DNA from: Armatimonadota bacterium
GTDB lineage: Bacteria > Armatimonadota > Fimbriimonadia > Fimbriimonadales > Fimbriimonadaceae
DNA length: 64,000 nucleotides
Assembly (NCBI GenBank): GCA_016223145.1
Contig: JACRPN010000009.1
Location: forward strand, 62,001 to 126,000
Direction of reading: 5' to 3'
Position 1 is the stretch's first letter, and each line of letters starts with the position of its first letter. The position numbers and the translations under genes were made by a program. Positions 24,350 to 32,133 of the stretch are shown here, in pieces. Under the pieces are notes generated by a model that ran no database searches, had not been told where the DNA came from, and was given only the letters and a program-made list of their open reading frames with translations.

Positions 24350-26824
24350 GTGATCTGTCTGCTTGCTACGAGCATGTTCCTTACCCTGCCTGCACCCGAT
24401 AGCCGCCCAGCCGATCTCGCCGAGCCACAGTGGTCCCAGAAGAAGGCGCCGATTATGACTCGCTGGGCCAAGGAGGTCTCGCCCCAAAACGCCCTGCCCG
24501 AGTACCCCCGGCCGCAGATGGTCCGCAAGGACTGGCTGAACCTGAACGGGCTGTGGGATTTGGAGATCCTAAAGGGACAGAGGGACAAGGGGACCAAGGG
24601 ACAGGGGACGCCCAGCTATTCCGGCAAGATTCTCGTTCCTTACCCCGTTGAGTCGGCCCTCTCGGGGGTCATGCAGCGGGTGGAGCCAAACGACCTCCTG
24701 GTGTACCGCAGAACGTTCCGGGTCCCTGAAAAGTGGAAGGGCAAACGGACCTTGCTGCATTTCGGCGCGGTGGATTTTGATGCCACGGTGCTGGTGAACG
24801 GCAAGGTGGTGGGCACCCACCGAGGCGGCTACGACGGGTTCACGTTTGATGTGACCGACTTCCTGAAATCCGGAAAGCCCCTCCCTCGTCTTTCGCGCTC
24901 CGGCGCGGAAAATGAGGGAGGGGTTGGGGTGGGAGACAATGAGCTTGAAGTCCGAGTCTGGGACCCTTCTGAGACGGGCACGCAGCCTCACGGCAAGCAG
25001 TACCTCAGGAACGAGGGGATCTGGTACACCCCGACGTCGGGCATCTGGCAGACGGTCTGGCTGGAGCCGGTTGGGCAGACATTTGTTGCGACCCAGAGGG
25101 TCTCCTCCACTAGCAATTCGGTAGAAATCGAACTCACCTACGGCGGCAAGAGAATGCCGCTCCCAGACGTGCAGCTCTTCATTTCGGCTCCCAAGGCCAC
25201 AGCAGATTGGAGCAAAGCCCCGCCAAACTCCGCGACAAGTTCTTATACCGGTCAATCCGACATCGCTTCTTCGGATTCCGCCCGTCTGTCGTTCAACCAG
25301 AGCGACCCGATACTTTGGAGCCCTGAAAGGCCCATCCTCTATCGTTACAGAATAGAGCTTTGGAATCGGTCCGTGCTGGGACCCAAAGACGTGCGTCGCG
25401 TATTGTTGGACACGTTTGAGGGCTACTTCGCCTTCCGCTCCGTCACTCTCGGCAAAGACGCAAACGGGCGCACCCGTTTTCTCCTGAACGGCAAGCCTTG
25501 CTTCATGGTCGGGCCGCTCGACCAGGGCTTCTGGCCGGACGGGCTCTACACCGCCCCCTCCGACGCAGCGCTGAAGTACGACCTCGAAATCACCAAGAGA
25601 CTCGGCTTCAATTTCATCCGAAAGCACGTGAAGGTCGAGCCCGACCGATGGTACTACCACTGCGACAAGATGGGCATTCTGGTCTTTCAAGACATGCCTT
25701 CCGGCGACAAATACATCGGCGGTAACGACCCCGATATCGCCCGAACCCCGGAGTCGGCGCGGCAGTTCGAGACCGAGCTCAAGGCGATGATCGAGGAACG
25801 CGGCAATCACCCCTGCATCGTCGGCTGGGTGCCTTACAACGAGGGCTGGGGCCAGTGGGACACGCCGCGCATCGCGAGCTGGATCAAGAAGCTGGACCCC
25901 ACGCGGCTCGTGGACTCTGCGAGCGGCTGGACCGATCGAGGTGTCGGCGACATGCACGACATTCACGTCTATCCGGGCCCCGGCGCCCCTCGCCCCGAGC
26001 CCAAGCGGGCAGCGTTTCTTGGCGAGTTTGGCGGGCTGGGGCTTCCCGTGCCCGGGCACATGTGGAAGGCCACGGGCTGGGGCTACCGCACCTATACGAA
26101 CAAGGAAGAACTCACGGCGGGGCTGGAGACTTTGTTTGCGAACCTCCGGCTGATGCAGGACGGTGGGCTTTCCGGCGCGGTTTACACCCAAACCACCGAC
26201 GTCGAAACCGAGTTGAACGGCCTAATGACCTATGACCGCGAGCTGATCAAGCCGGATGCCGATCGCGTCGCCAAGGCCGTCAAGAAGCTCTTTCTGCCGC
26301 CGCCGAAGGTGTCGGTGCTCGTTCCCACGAGCGAGGCGAGAGCTCAGGAGTGGGCTTACACCACCAGTAGGTCCGACCTGTCCGACCCGTCAGACACGTC
26401 CGACTTGGCCTGGGCCAAACCCGCTTTCAACGATAGCTCGTGGAAGAAGGGCAAAGGCGGCTTCGGGACCGAGATAACCCCTGGCGCGATCGTCGGGACC
26501 GTCTGGAACACCCCAGCCGTCTGGATGAGGCGCACCATCGAAATCAAGGCGCCGGCTCCGCCACCCTCGGGCAAGCCAGCAGGAAAGGAGGCTCGCGTCA
26601 GGCCGTTCCGAAACCCGCACCTTCGCATCCACCACGACGAGGACGCCGAGGTGTATCTGGACGGCAAACTGATCGCGAAGCTGTCGGGCTACACCACGGG
26701 CTACGTGCTGGCGCCAATTCCTGGGGTTGACCTTACGCCCGGCAAGCATGTGCTGGCGGTCAAGTGCCTTCAGACCGGTGGCGGGCAGTTCATCGACGTC
26801 GGCATCGTGGACGTGTTGGACTAA
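24350..26824 (+). CDS. Secreted glycoside hydrolase family 2 protein
   Basis: About 824 aa from a GTG start giving MICLLATSMFLTLPAPDSRP as signal peptide (a TTG at 24329 is possible). Domain order: sugar-binding jelly roll (RKDWLNLNGLWDLEI, VPYPVESALSGV, LVYRRTFRVP), Ig-like sandwich, TIM barrel with GFNFIRKHVKVEPDRWYY and WVPYNEGWGQW (acid/base Glu about 498) and FLGEFGGLG (candidate nucleophile Glu about 559), then a C-terminal jelly roll with HHDEDAEVYLDGK. The exact specificity (beta-galactosidase, glucuronidase or other) is unknown. Three low-complexity insertions lie in the frame: KGQRDKGTKGQG (about 76-87), a hairpin repeat (176-196) and SDLSDPSDTSDL (675-686). Confidence 0.9.
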   Translation: MICLLATSMFLTLPAPDSRPADLAEPQWSQKKAPIMTRWAKEVSPQNALPEYPRPQMVRKDWLNLNGLWDLEILKGQRDKGTKGQGTPSYSGKILVPYPVESALSGVMQRVEPNDLLVYRRTFRVPEKWKGKRTLLHFGAVDFDATVLVNGKVVGTHRGGYDGFTFDVTDFLKSGKPLPRLSRSGAENEGGVGVGDNELEVRVWDPSETGTQPHGKQYLRNEGIWYTPTSGIWQTVWLEPVGQTFVATQRVSSTSNSVEIELTYGGKRMPLPDVQLFISAPKATADWSKAPPNSATSSYTGQSDIASSDSARLSFNQSDPILWSPERPILYRYRIELWNRSVLGPKDVRRVLLDTFEGYFAFRSVTLGKDANGRTRFLLNGKPCFMVGPLDQGFWPDGLYTAPSDAALKYDLEITKRLGFNFIRKHVKVEPDRWYYHCDKMGILVFQDMPSGDKYIGGNDPDIARTPESARQFETELKAMIEERGNHPCIVGWVPYNEGWGQWDTPRIASWIKKLDPTRLVDSASGWTDRGVGDMHDIHVYPGPGAPRPEPKRAAFLGEFGGLGLPVPGHMWKATGWGYRTYTNKEELTAGLETLFANLRLMQDGGLSGAVYTQTTDVETELNGLMTYDRELIKPDADRVAKAVKKLFLPPPKVSVLVPTSEARAQEWAYTTSRSDLSDPSDTSDLAWAKPAFNDSSWKKGKGGFGTEITPGAIVGTVWNTPAVWMRRTIEIKAPAPPPSGKPAGKEARVRPFRNPHLRIHHDEDAEVYLDGKLIAKLSGYTTGYVLAPIPGVDLTPGKHVLAVKCLQTGGGQFIDVGIVDVLD
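24574..24605 (+). repeat. Period-8 repeat in the GH2 gene
   Basis: Four units, GGGACAGA, GGGACAAG, GGGACCAA and GGGACAGG, lie inside the first jelly-roll domain. Eight is not a multiple of three, so the frame rotates through the units and the encoded peptide is not periodic. Confidence 0.8.
24876..24937. repeat. Family E hairpin repeat, copy 2, inside the GH2 gene
   Basis: AGCCCCTCCCTCG, a short interior and TGAGGGAGGGGTTGGGGTGG then GAGAC match the intergenic copy at 19008-19062. The insertion keeps the reading frame and adds about 20 residues (PLPRLSRSGAENEGGVGVGD) between a conserved strand (TFDVTDFL) and the next (NELEVRVWDP). Confidence 0.88.
26372..26407 (+). repeat. Family F period-9 repeat inside the GH2 gene
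   Basis: TCCGACCTG, TCCGACCCG, TCAGACACG, TCCGACTTG encode SDL SDP SDT SDL, in a linker before the C-terminal jelly roll. It is the sister of the array in rhaEW (17907-17942). Confidence 0.9.
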
Positions 26825-26831
26825 GCTCGCG

Positions 26832-27695
26832 TCAGCGAAGCTCGGCGGCTGAAACGGCGTTGCTGAGGAGGCTGGCGACCGTCATCGGCCCGACACCGCC
26901 GGGCACCGGTGTGATCCACGACGCGCGCCCGGCCGCGCCTTCAAACTCCACGTCGCCCACGTCGTGGCTCCGGCCCTCGACCTTGTTGTAGCCCGCATCG
27001 ACGACCACTGCGCCGGGTTTCACCCAGTCGCCCTTCACAAATTCAGGGCGGCCGACGGCGGCGACCAGGATGTCGGCGGTCCGGCAGAGGTCTGGAAGGT
27101 TCTTGGTCTTGCTGTGGGCCACCGTGACGGTCGCGTTCTTCTGCAAGAGCATCAGAGCGGCGGGTTTGCCCAGGATGACGCTTCGGCCGATGACGACGGC
27201 GTTCTTGCCCGCGCACTCGATGCCGTAATGGTCCAGCATCGTCATGATGCCGAGGGGCGTGGCACAGCGAAAACCGGGCAGATCGGCGACCAGCCGGCCA
27301 AGAGATGCCGGCGTGATGCCGTCCACGTCCTTCTCCGGGCCAAGGGTTAGGAGCGCTTCCTTTTCGTCCAGGTGGGCGGGAAGCGGGTGCTGGATGAGTA
27401 CGCCGTGCACCGCCGGGTTCTCATTCAGTTCATGGATCGTCTCGATGAACTGCGCCTGGCTCCAGGTGGCGTCTACGGAGGTGCTGTTCGACACGATCCC
27501 CGCCTTGGCGCACCATGCGCGCTTCATCTTGACATAGGCCAAGCTCGCCTCATCCTGCGCGGCCACCAGCACGTCGAGTCGGGGCTGAATGCCGCGCGCC
27601 AACAGCTTGTCGACTCGCTTTTTCACGTCTTCGCGGACGAGGGTCGAGAGAGCTTTGCCGTCGAGAATCCGGGCGTTCATGGTCGCGCTTTCCAT
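26832..27695 (-). CDS. folD: Methylenetetrahydrofolate dehydrogenase/cyclohydrolase (FolD)
   Basis: Bifunctional one-carbon enzyme interconverting 5,10-methylene- and 10-formyl-tetrahydrofolate; cytoplasmic, 287 aa. Key segments are SLAYVKMKRAWCAKAGI with the catalytic Tyr/Lys pair, GVLIQHPLPAHLDEKE, KDVDGITPASLGRL, the NADP loop VVIGRSVILGKPAALMLL and the C-terminal TPVPGGVGPMT. All are canonical. The ATG at 27695 directly follows the nusB stop (TGAATG); an ATG five codons later is an alternative. It is the last gene of the acc-nusB-folD operon. Confidence 0.97.
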   Translation of the reverse strand: MESATMNARILDGKALSTLVREDVKKRVDKLLARGIQPRLDVLVAAQDEASLAYVKMKRAWCAKAGIVSNSTSVDATWSQAQFIETIHELNENPAVHGVLIQHPLPAHLDEKEALLTLGPEKDVDGITPASLGRLVADLPGFRCATPLGIMTMLDHYGIECAGKNAVVIGRSVILGKPAALMLLQKNATVTVAHSKTKNLPDLCRTADILVAAVGRPEFVKGDWVKPGAVVVDAGYNKVEGRSHDVGDVEFEGAAGRASWITPVPGGVGPMTVASLLSNAVSAAELR

Positions 27696-28259
27696 TCAGG
27701 GGGCATCCTTGCGGAGGGGCTTCATCGCGCCGCTGGCCTCCAGGGCTTCCCACTCACCGCTACCCTGTTCTACGAGTTCCTCGGGGACATGCTCGTCGGT
27801 TTCAGGCGCGGGTTCTTCGGTCTCTTGTGTGGCAGCGCGCGGGAAGTCGGCCATCACCCGGGCAAGAACTCCATTGACGAACTTGCCGCTTTCGGCGGTG
27901 CTGTATTTCTTGGCAAGCTCCACAGCCTCATTCAGCACCACGACCGGTGGCACTTCGGGCACGTGAAGAAGCTCATAGACCCCGACTCGAAGGATCGTTC
28001 TGTCCACAGCGGCCAGACGGTCGTAGTCCCAGCCGGTCAGACGCGTTTCGATCACGTCACGGATCGCTGAGGACTCTGTTGCGACGCCGCGCACAAGTCG
28101 CTCGGCGTATTCGACGAGTTCGGCGTCCATCTCCGACTCCTCTCGAATCTGCTGGATCGCATCGTCGGCGCGGACCCGCGCGATGCCCATTTGATACAGG
28201 GCGCGAAGCGCTGCGACCCGCGCGGGCCTTCGGCTCTTAACCGGCATAGGCCCCTTCAT
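27696..28259 (-). CDS. nusB: Transcription antitermination factor NusB
   Basis: RNA-binding all-helical protein that, with S10/NusE, supports rRNA antitermination; 187 aa. ARVAALRALYQMGIA matches the N-terminal helix, and AAVDRTILRVGVYELLH with VVLNEAVELAKKYSTAESGK, FVNGVLARV, is the classic NusB C-terminal signature. A tail of about 45 Glu/Pro-rich residues extends beyond the usual end. The start overlaps the accC stop by 23 bases; a second ATG lies four codons in. Confidence 0.96.
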   Translation of the reverse strand: MKGPMPVKSRRPARVAALRALYQMGIARVRADDAIQQIREESEMDAELVEYAERLVRGVATESSAIRDVIETRLTGWDYDRLAAVDRTILRVGVYELLHVPEVPPVVVLNEAVELAKKYSTAESGKFVNGVLARVMADFPRAATQETEEPAPETDEHVPEELVEQGSGEWEALEASGAMKPLRKDAP

Positions 28260-29598
28260 TCAAGAACGAGGGCACAAAGGCGGTGGACAGGTTGCCGGAG
28301 ACATAGTCCGGGTGCGCGACCAGCCGCTGAAGGAAGCCGATGTTGGTGGCGATGCCGTCCACGTGGAACTCGTAGAGGGCCGATTGCAGCCGGCGCACGG
28401 CCTCAGCGCGGTCCTTTCCGCTGACGATCAGCTTGGCGAGCAGGGGGTCGTAGTAGGGGCTCACCGAGAGGCCCGCATAGCAGTGGGTCTCCATGCGGAT
28501 GCCATGGCCGCCGGGATCGCGCCAGCCGGTGATGAGCCCGGTACTGGGGTGGAAGTCTTTATCGGGGTCCTGGGCCGTGATCCGCGCCTCAATGGCATGG
28601 CCCGTGAGTTTGATGTCGTCCTGCTTGAAGGGAAGCCGCTCGCCGGCCGCCACCTTGAGCATCGTCTGAACGATGTCGATGCCGGTCACTTCCTCGGTGA
28701 CCGGATGCTCCACCTGAAGGCGCGTGTTCATCTCCAGGAAGTAAAAGTTGCCCCCCGCATCCACCAGAAACTCCACCGTGCCGGCGTTCTGATAGCCGAC
28801 CGACCACGCCACTTTGACCGCTGCTTCACCCATCTTCCGGCGTAGCTGGTCGGGCAGGTCCGCGAAGGGCGCCTCTTCCAGGAGCTTCTGGTGCCGCAGG
28901 TTCTGAACAGAGCACTCGCGCTCGCCGAGGTGCACCATGTTCCCATGCGTGTCGCCGATGACCTGGATTTCGACGTGCCTCGGCTCGACCACACACTTTT
29001 CGACCAGCATCTCGCCGCTTCCGAAGCTGGCCAAGGCCTCGCCCGAGGCTTGGGGCCAGGCTGCGATGAGTTCGTCTGGGGTGTCCACCCGCCGAATGCC
29101 GCGCCCACCCCCTCCGGCGACGGCCTTGAGGAGCACCGGAAAGCCTATCTGCTCGGCGATTTTTAGGGCCTCCGTTTCGTTCGGGACCGCGCCCTCGCTT
29201 CCAGGGACCACGGGGCATCCCGATTCGATTGCGGCGTGTTTGGCGCGGGCTTTGTCGCCCATCGCCTCGATGGCTTTGACCGGCGGGCCGATGAACTTGA
29301 CCCCCAGCGATTCGAGGGCCTCGGCAAAGGAAGACCGCTCGCTGAAATAGCCGTAGCCGGGATGGACCGCCTCCGCCTTGGAGATCTGGGTGGCCATCAG
29401 CACGTTGGCCAGGTTCAGATAACTTTCCGAGTTGGTGCCGGCGCCCACGCAGACCGACTCGTCGGCGAGCTTGACGTGGAGGCTCTCGGCGTCCGCCTGA
29501 GAGTAAATGGCGACGCTCTGCACACCCATCTCACGGCAGGCGCGGATGACCCTGCAGGCGATCTCTCCTCGATTGGCAATCAGGACTTTCTTGAACAT
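28237..29598 (-). CDS. accC: Acetyl-CoA carboxylase biotin carboxylase subunit (AccC)
   Basis: ATP-grasp enzyme that carboxylates biotin on BCCP, the first step of fatty acid synthesis; cytoplasmic, 453 aa, normal length. The N-terminus is MFKKVLIANRGEIACRVIRA, followed by the glycine loop KAVAGGGGRGIRRV, the active-site strand FLEMNTRLQVEHPVTE and the C-terminal VSPYYDPLLAKLIV. No key residue is missing. Its neighbour, 42 bases upstream, is a pilin-like gene, and beyond that a BCCP-like gene lacking the biotin lysine. Confidence 0.97.
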   Translation of the reverse strand: MFKKVLIANRGEIACRVIRACREMGVQSVAIYSQADAESLHVKLADESVCVGAGTNSESYLNLANVLMATQISKAEAVHPGYGYFSERSSFAEALESLGVKFIGPPVKAIEAMGDKARAKHAAIESGCPVVPGSEGAVPNETEALKIAEQIGFPVLLKAVAGGGGRGIRRVDTPDELIAAWPQASGEALASFGSGEMLVEKCVVEPRHVEIQVIGDTHGNMVHLGERECSVQNLRHQKLLEEAPFADLPDQLRRKMGEAAVKVAWSVGYQNAGTVEFLVDAGGNFYFLEMNTRLQVEHPVTEEVTGIDIVQTMLKVAAGERLPFKQDDIKLTGHAIEARITAQDPDKDFHPSTGLITGWRDPGGHGIRMETHCYAGLSVSPYYDPLLAKLIVSGKDRAEAVRRLQSALYEFHVDGIATNIGFLQRLVAHPDYVSGNLSTAFVPSFLNEGAYAG

Positions 29599-29639
29599 GG
29601 GCTATCGGGATTTTGGAAAGCGACGCGCGGGGGTCAGGC

Positions 29640-30008
29640 TCAGAACTTCTCGTGTCCGGGGTGCTTACAGTGCACCTCGCCGGTCTGGGGATTGTAGTCG
29701 TAAGGCTCCTTGCCGAGCGGGCACTTGTAGAAGTCTTCGCCGAGGCGGGTCTCCTGGATCGTCGACGGATACGCCTCGCCGGCGGTCCAAGCGATCTGTA
29801 GCGACTGGCGGAGCTGATTGATGTTGCTCCGGCAGACCTCGTCCCGCGCTTTATAGATGGCTTGCCCGACCAAAGTCTGCCCTTTGCCGTCTGGGCGGGC
29901 GCTCTTGGTGGAGCTGCCCGTGCCGACGAAGTACACGCCGGCGAGAATGCAGATGATCACCAGCGCGATCATCGTCGCTACAAGCGTCTGTCCTGCGTTT
30001 TTCTTCAT
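29640..30008 (-). CDS. Small pilin-like single-pass protein
   Basis: 122 aa. The N-terminus MKKNAGQTLVATMIALVIIC looks like a class III or degenerate type IV prepilin: basic leader, short polar stretch and about 20 hydrophobic residues, but QTLVAT replaces the usual FTLIE, with no Glu at +5. The remainder is soluble, with two conserved-looking motifs, CRSNINQLRQSLQIAW and FYKCPLGKEPYDYNPQTGEV, the latter like the Cys-containing C-terminal part of pseudopilins. The ATG overlaps the stop of the BCCP-like gene (ATGA) and accC follows after 41 bases, so it is embedded in the acetyl-CoA carboxylase operon. Function unknown. Confidence 0.7.
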   Translation of the reverse strand: MKKNAGQTLVATMIALVIICILAGVYFVGTGSSTKSARPDGKGQTLVGQAIYKARDEVCRSNINQLRQSLQIAWTAGEAYPSTIQETRLGEDFYKCPLGKEPYDYNPQTGEVHCKHPGHEKF

Positions 30009-30421
30009 GCTTCCACCTTCAGGAGGGCGATCGGCTGGCCGAATTGGACCGGGTCTCCGGCTCGAACCAGTATCTCCATGACCTCGCCGCCCTCGGGAGC
30101 GACCACGTCGTTGGCGATGCCGAGGGCTTGAACGGTCGCCACGATTTCACCCGCCTGGATCGTGCAGCCCTGGGAGAGGGAGTCGTTGGCGGATTGAAAA
30201 AACCCGACACACGGCGCCGAGATGGCCACTTCGCGCGGGCCGGCGTCGACCAAAGCTGATGCCTGGCCCTGAGCGCCGACAGCGGGTCGCGGAGCGGGCG
30301 CGCCGGGAACCAGCTTGGCTTTGAACTTGACGCCGTCGGCTTCGAGTTCGACCTCGCTGAAGCCGTGCTTGCGGGCCGTCGTCAGCGCCGCCACGATGGC
30401 GTCTCCCGCGTGATCCGTCAT
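30005..30421 (-). CDS. BCCP-like protein lacking the biotinylation lysine
   Basis: 138 aa from ATG 30421 with AccB-like architecture: a short N-terminal helical part, a Pro/Ala linker (about 39-60) and a C-terminal biotinyl domain that aligns end to end with AccB (APCVGFF for APMVGTF, the thumb region, then GEIVATVQALGIANDVVAPE for GDTLCIVEAMKMMNEIEAD). At the biotin site the tetrapeptide AMKM is ALGI, so the accepting lysine is glycine (residue 101). It therefore cannot be biotinylated there. It sits at the head of the accC operon. Plant BADC proteins, which regulate plastid acetyl-CoA carboxylase, have the same defect. A true BCCP must be encoded elsewhere, or this protein has a different role. 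Confidence 0.88.
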   Translation of the reverse strand: MTDHAGDAIVAALTTARKHGFSEVELEADGVKFKAKLVPGAPAPRPAVGAQGQASALVDAGPREVAISAPCVGFFQSANDSLSQGCTIQAGEIVATVQALGIANDVVAPEGGEVMEILVRAGDPVQFGQPIALLKVEA

Positions 30422-30567
30422 GCGCGACAGTGTACCGGGACCGGCACCTTGCCCTATCGCGGCCCGCGCAACCGGCAACGTTACCGGGTCGCCACTCTAT
30501 TGCCGCGTGGAATGGCTTTCCTGGAGACCCGGCGGCGATTGCCGCGACGGGTTCCCCGGGGGCATTC

Positions 30568-31128
30568 ATGAGGGGATTGAACGGACAAGGCGGACTCTTC
30601 GAGTACGCCGCCATTCGCCGGGCGGCAGAGCGGGCGTCTGCTTCGGCATCCGAGATCTACGCCGCCATCTTTGGGGGCGAGTGGGAGCTGAGCTTTAGCT
30701 CCGCGAAGGCAGTTGGCTCCGAGGAGCTTCCATGCCTTCTCGGGCGCGTAGCCTCAGAAGGGCCCTGCCTTTGCGCTATCATCGGCGGTGAACTTGAGGG
30801 ACGGTGCGTGGTGTGGCCGCCTCAAGGCCTCAAAAACGCCCCGGAAATCCCCCTGTTGCGCTACGAACTGGTCGCCGAGGCCTTGTCGAACTGCTTCATC
30901 ACGGCGCTTGCCGATCTCTCCCAAATCCCGTTCTGGGGATCCCAGATGCGCCTCAAGGAAGGCCCATGCTGCCTGCCCGAGGATTGGGCAGACCCCGCAG
31001 CGGCATGGAGCTTTGAGGCCGTCTTGAGCCACGGACCGCACCCCTATCGAATCAGCGTCGCGCTCCTGGCGCCCTCCTCCGACCTCTTCATGCTTCAGCA
31101 AGGCCTTTGCTTGGAAGCCGCCGCCTGA
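30568..31128 (+). CDS. Possible CheC/FliY-fold signalling protein
   Basis: 186 aa from ATG 30568, cytoplasmic, no signal or TM. Two features suggest a CheC/CheX/FliY-like fold: the helix LVAEALSNCFITALADLSQI recalls the CheC active-site helix (E--N---s---alad), and the C-terminal LSHGPHPYRISVALLAPSSD strand pair recalls FliM/FliY. The first CheC-type E--N pair is present (E-A-L-S-N), the second is not evident. The next gene, 61 bases downstream, encodes an HDOD signalling protein, which fits. This is a tentative assignment from pattern only; the protein may be an uncharacterised family. Confidence 0.5.
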   Translation: MRGLNGQGGLFEYAAIRRAAERASASASEIYAAIFGGEWELSFSSAKAVGSEELPCLLGRVASEGPCLCAIIGGELEGRCVVWPPQGLKNAPEIPLLRYELVAEALSNCFITALADLSQIPFWGSQMRLKEGPCCLPEDWADPAAAWSFEAVLSHGPHPYRISVALLAPSSDLFMLQQGLCLEAAA

Positions 31129-31189
31129 CCAAAACTTCAGACGCTTTCTGAAGTTCTCTCAAAAACGCACCGAGAATCGGAGTGAGCGC

Positions 31190-32071
31190 ATGAACACGAC
31201 TGCACCGACCATCGAACGGCTTGTTGCCGACATTTCGGACTTGCCCACCATGCCGGCAGCCGCCCTGGCGGTCATTCGGGAAACGGACTCCGCCGTGGCC
31301 AACGCGAGGTCCATTTCGAAGTATTTGGTGCAGGACCAGTCCCTGGCGACGCGTGTCCTGCGGCTCTCTAACAGCGCCTACTATGGCCTCACGCGACAGG
31401 TCAGTGATATCAACGAGGCCGTGATCATCCTCGGGAACCGAACGGTCAGGAACCTGGCAGTGATCGCTTCCTCGTTCCCTTGGCTTTCCAGGTCGTTCCC
31501 CGGCTACGGCATTGGTCCCGCCGAAATGTGGAAGCACGCCTTTGGCACCGGTGTTGCCGCAAAGGTTGTCGCAAAGCTGAACGGCGAAGTGGACCCCGAG
31601 GCAGCGTTCACGGCCGGCCTCATCCACAATCTGGGCCTCGTCGCGCTGAGCGCACGGCTCGAGGGCAGAAGCGGCGTCTTGGTCACCCACGCCAAGCAAT
31701 CCAAAGCCACCTTTAGTGAGATCGAGAGGGCCACATTCGGTTTTGACCACTGCGAAGTCGGTAGCTATCTTGCCGAACAATGGAACCTTCCCGCGGGCTT
31801 GACGGCTTGCATCCGCTTTCATCACGCTCCGAACGAGGCGACGGCCCACCAAAACTTGGTGGATTGTGTTCACGTTGGCGAGCAGTTGGTCTTCGCGATG
31901 GATCTTGGGATCCCAGAGCTTGGGATGCTGCATCCCTCGAGCCCAGACAGCCTTCGACGGTTGGGCATTCAGCCGGATGCCTACGAGCAGTTGGTCGAGG
32001 AGTGCGCCTCGGCCTTTGCCGATGCCGAGCATGCGTATGGCATCAGCGCAGGCCAGCAGCGCGCCGCTTAG
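31190..32071 (+). CDS. HDOD-domain signalling protein
   Basis: 293 aa, cytoplasmic. The HDOD domain runs from about residue 10 to 210: LPTMPAAALAVI, VQDQSLATRVLRLSNSAYYG, INEAVIILGNRTVRNLAVIA, AFTAGLIHNLGLVAL and CEVGSYLAEQWNLPAGLTACIR. The catalytic HD of true HD domains is HN here (LIHNLG), as is usual for HDOD proteins, which lack phosphodiesterase activity and act as signalling scaffolds. The C-terminus is a helical extension. It pairs with the upstream CheC-like gene. Confidence 0.92.
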   Translation: MNTTAPTIERLVADISDLPTMPAAALAVIRETDSAVANARSISKYLVQDQSLATRVLRLSNSAYYGLTRQVSDINEAVIILGNRTVRNLAVIASSFPWLSRSFPGYGIGPAEMWKHAFGTGVAAKVVAKLNGEVDPEAAFTAGLIHNLGLVALSARLEGRSGVLVTHAKQSKATFSEIERATFGFDHCEVGSYLAEQWNLPAGLTACIRFHHAPNEATAHQNLVDCVHVGEQLVFAMDLGIPELGMLHPSSPDSLRRLGIQPDAYEQLVEECASAFADAEHAYGISAGQQRAA

Positions 32072-32133
32072 CGACGCTTCACAATAGTCGCATCGACGCG
32101 CGCAGCATTCTGCCTCCAACCTCGAAATCCATC

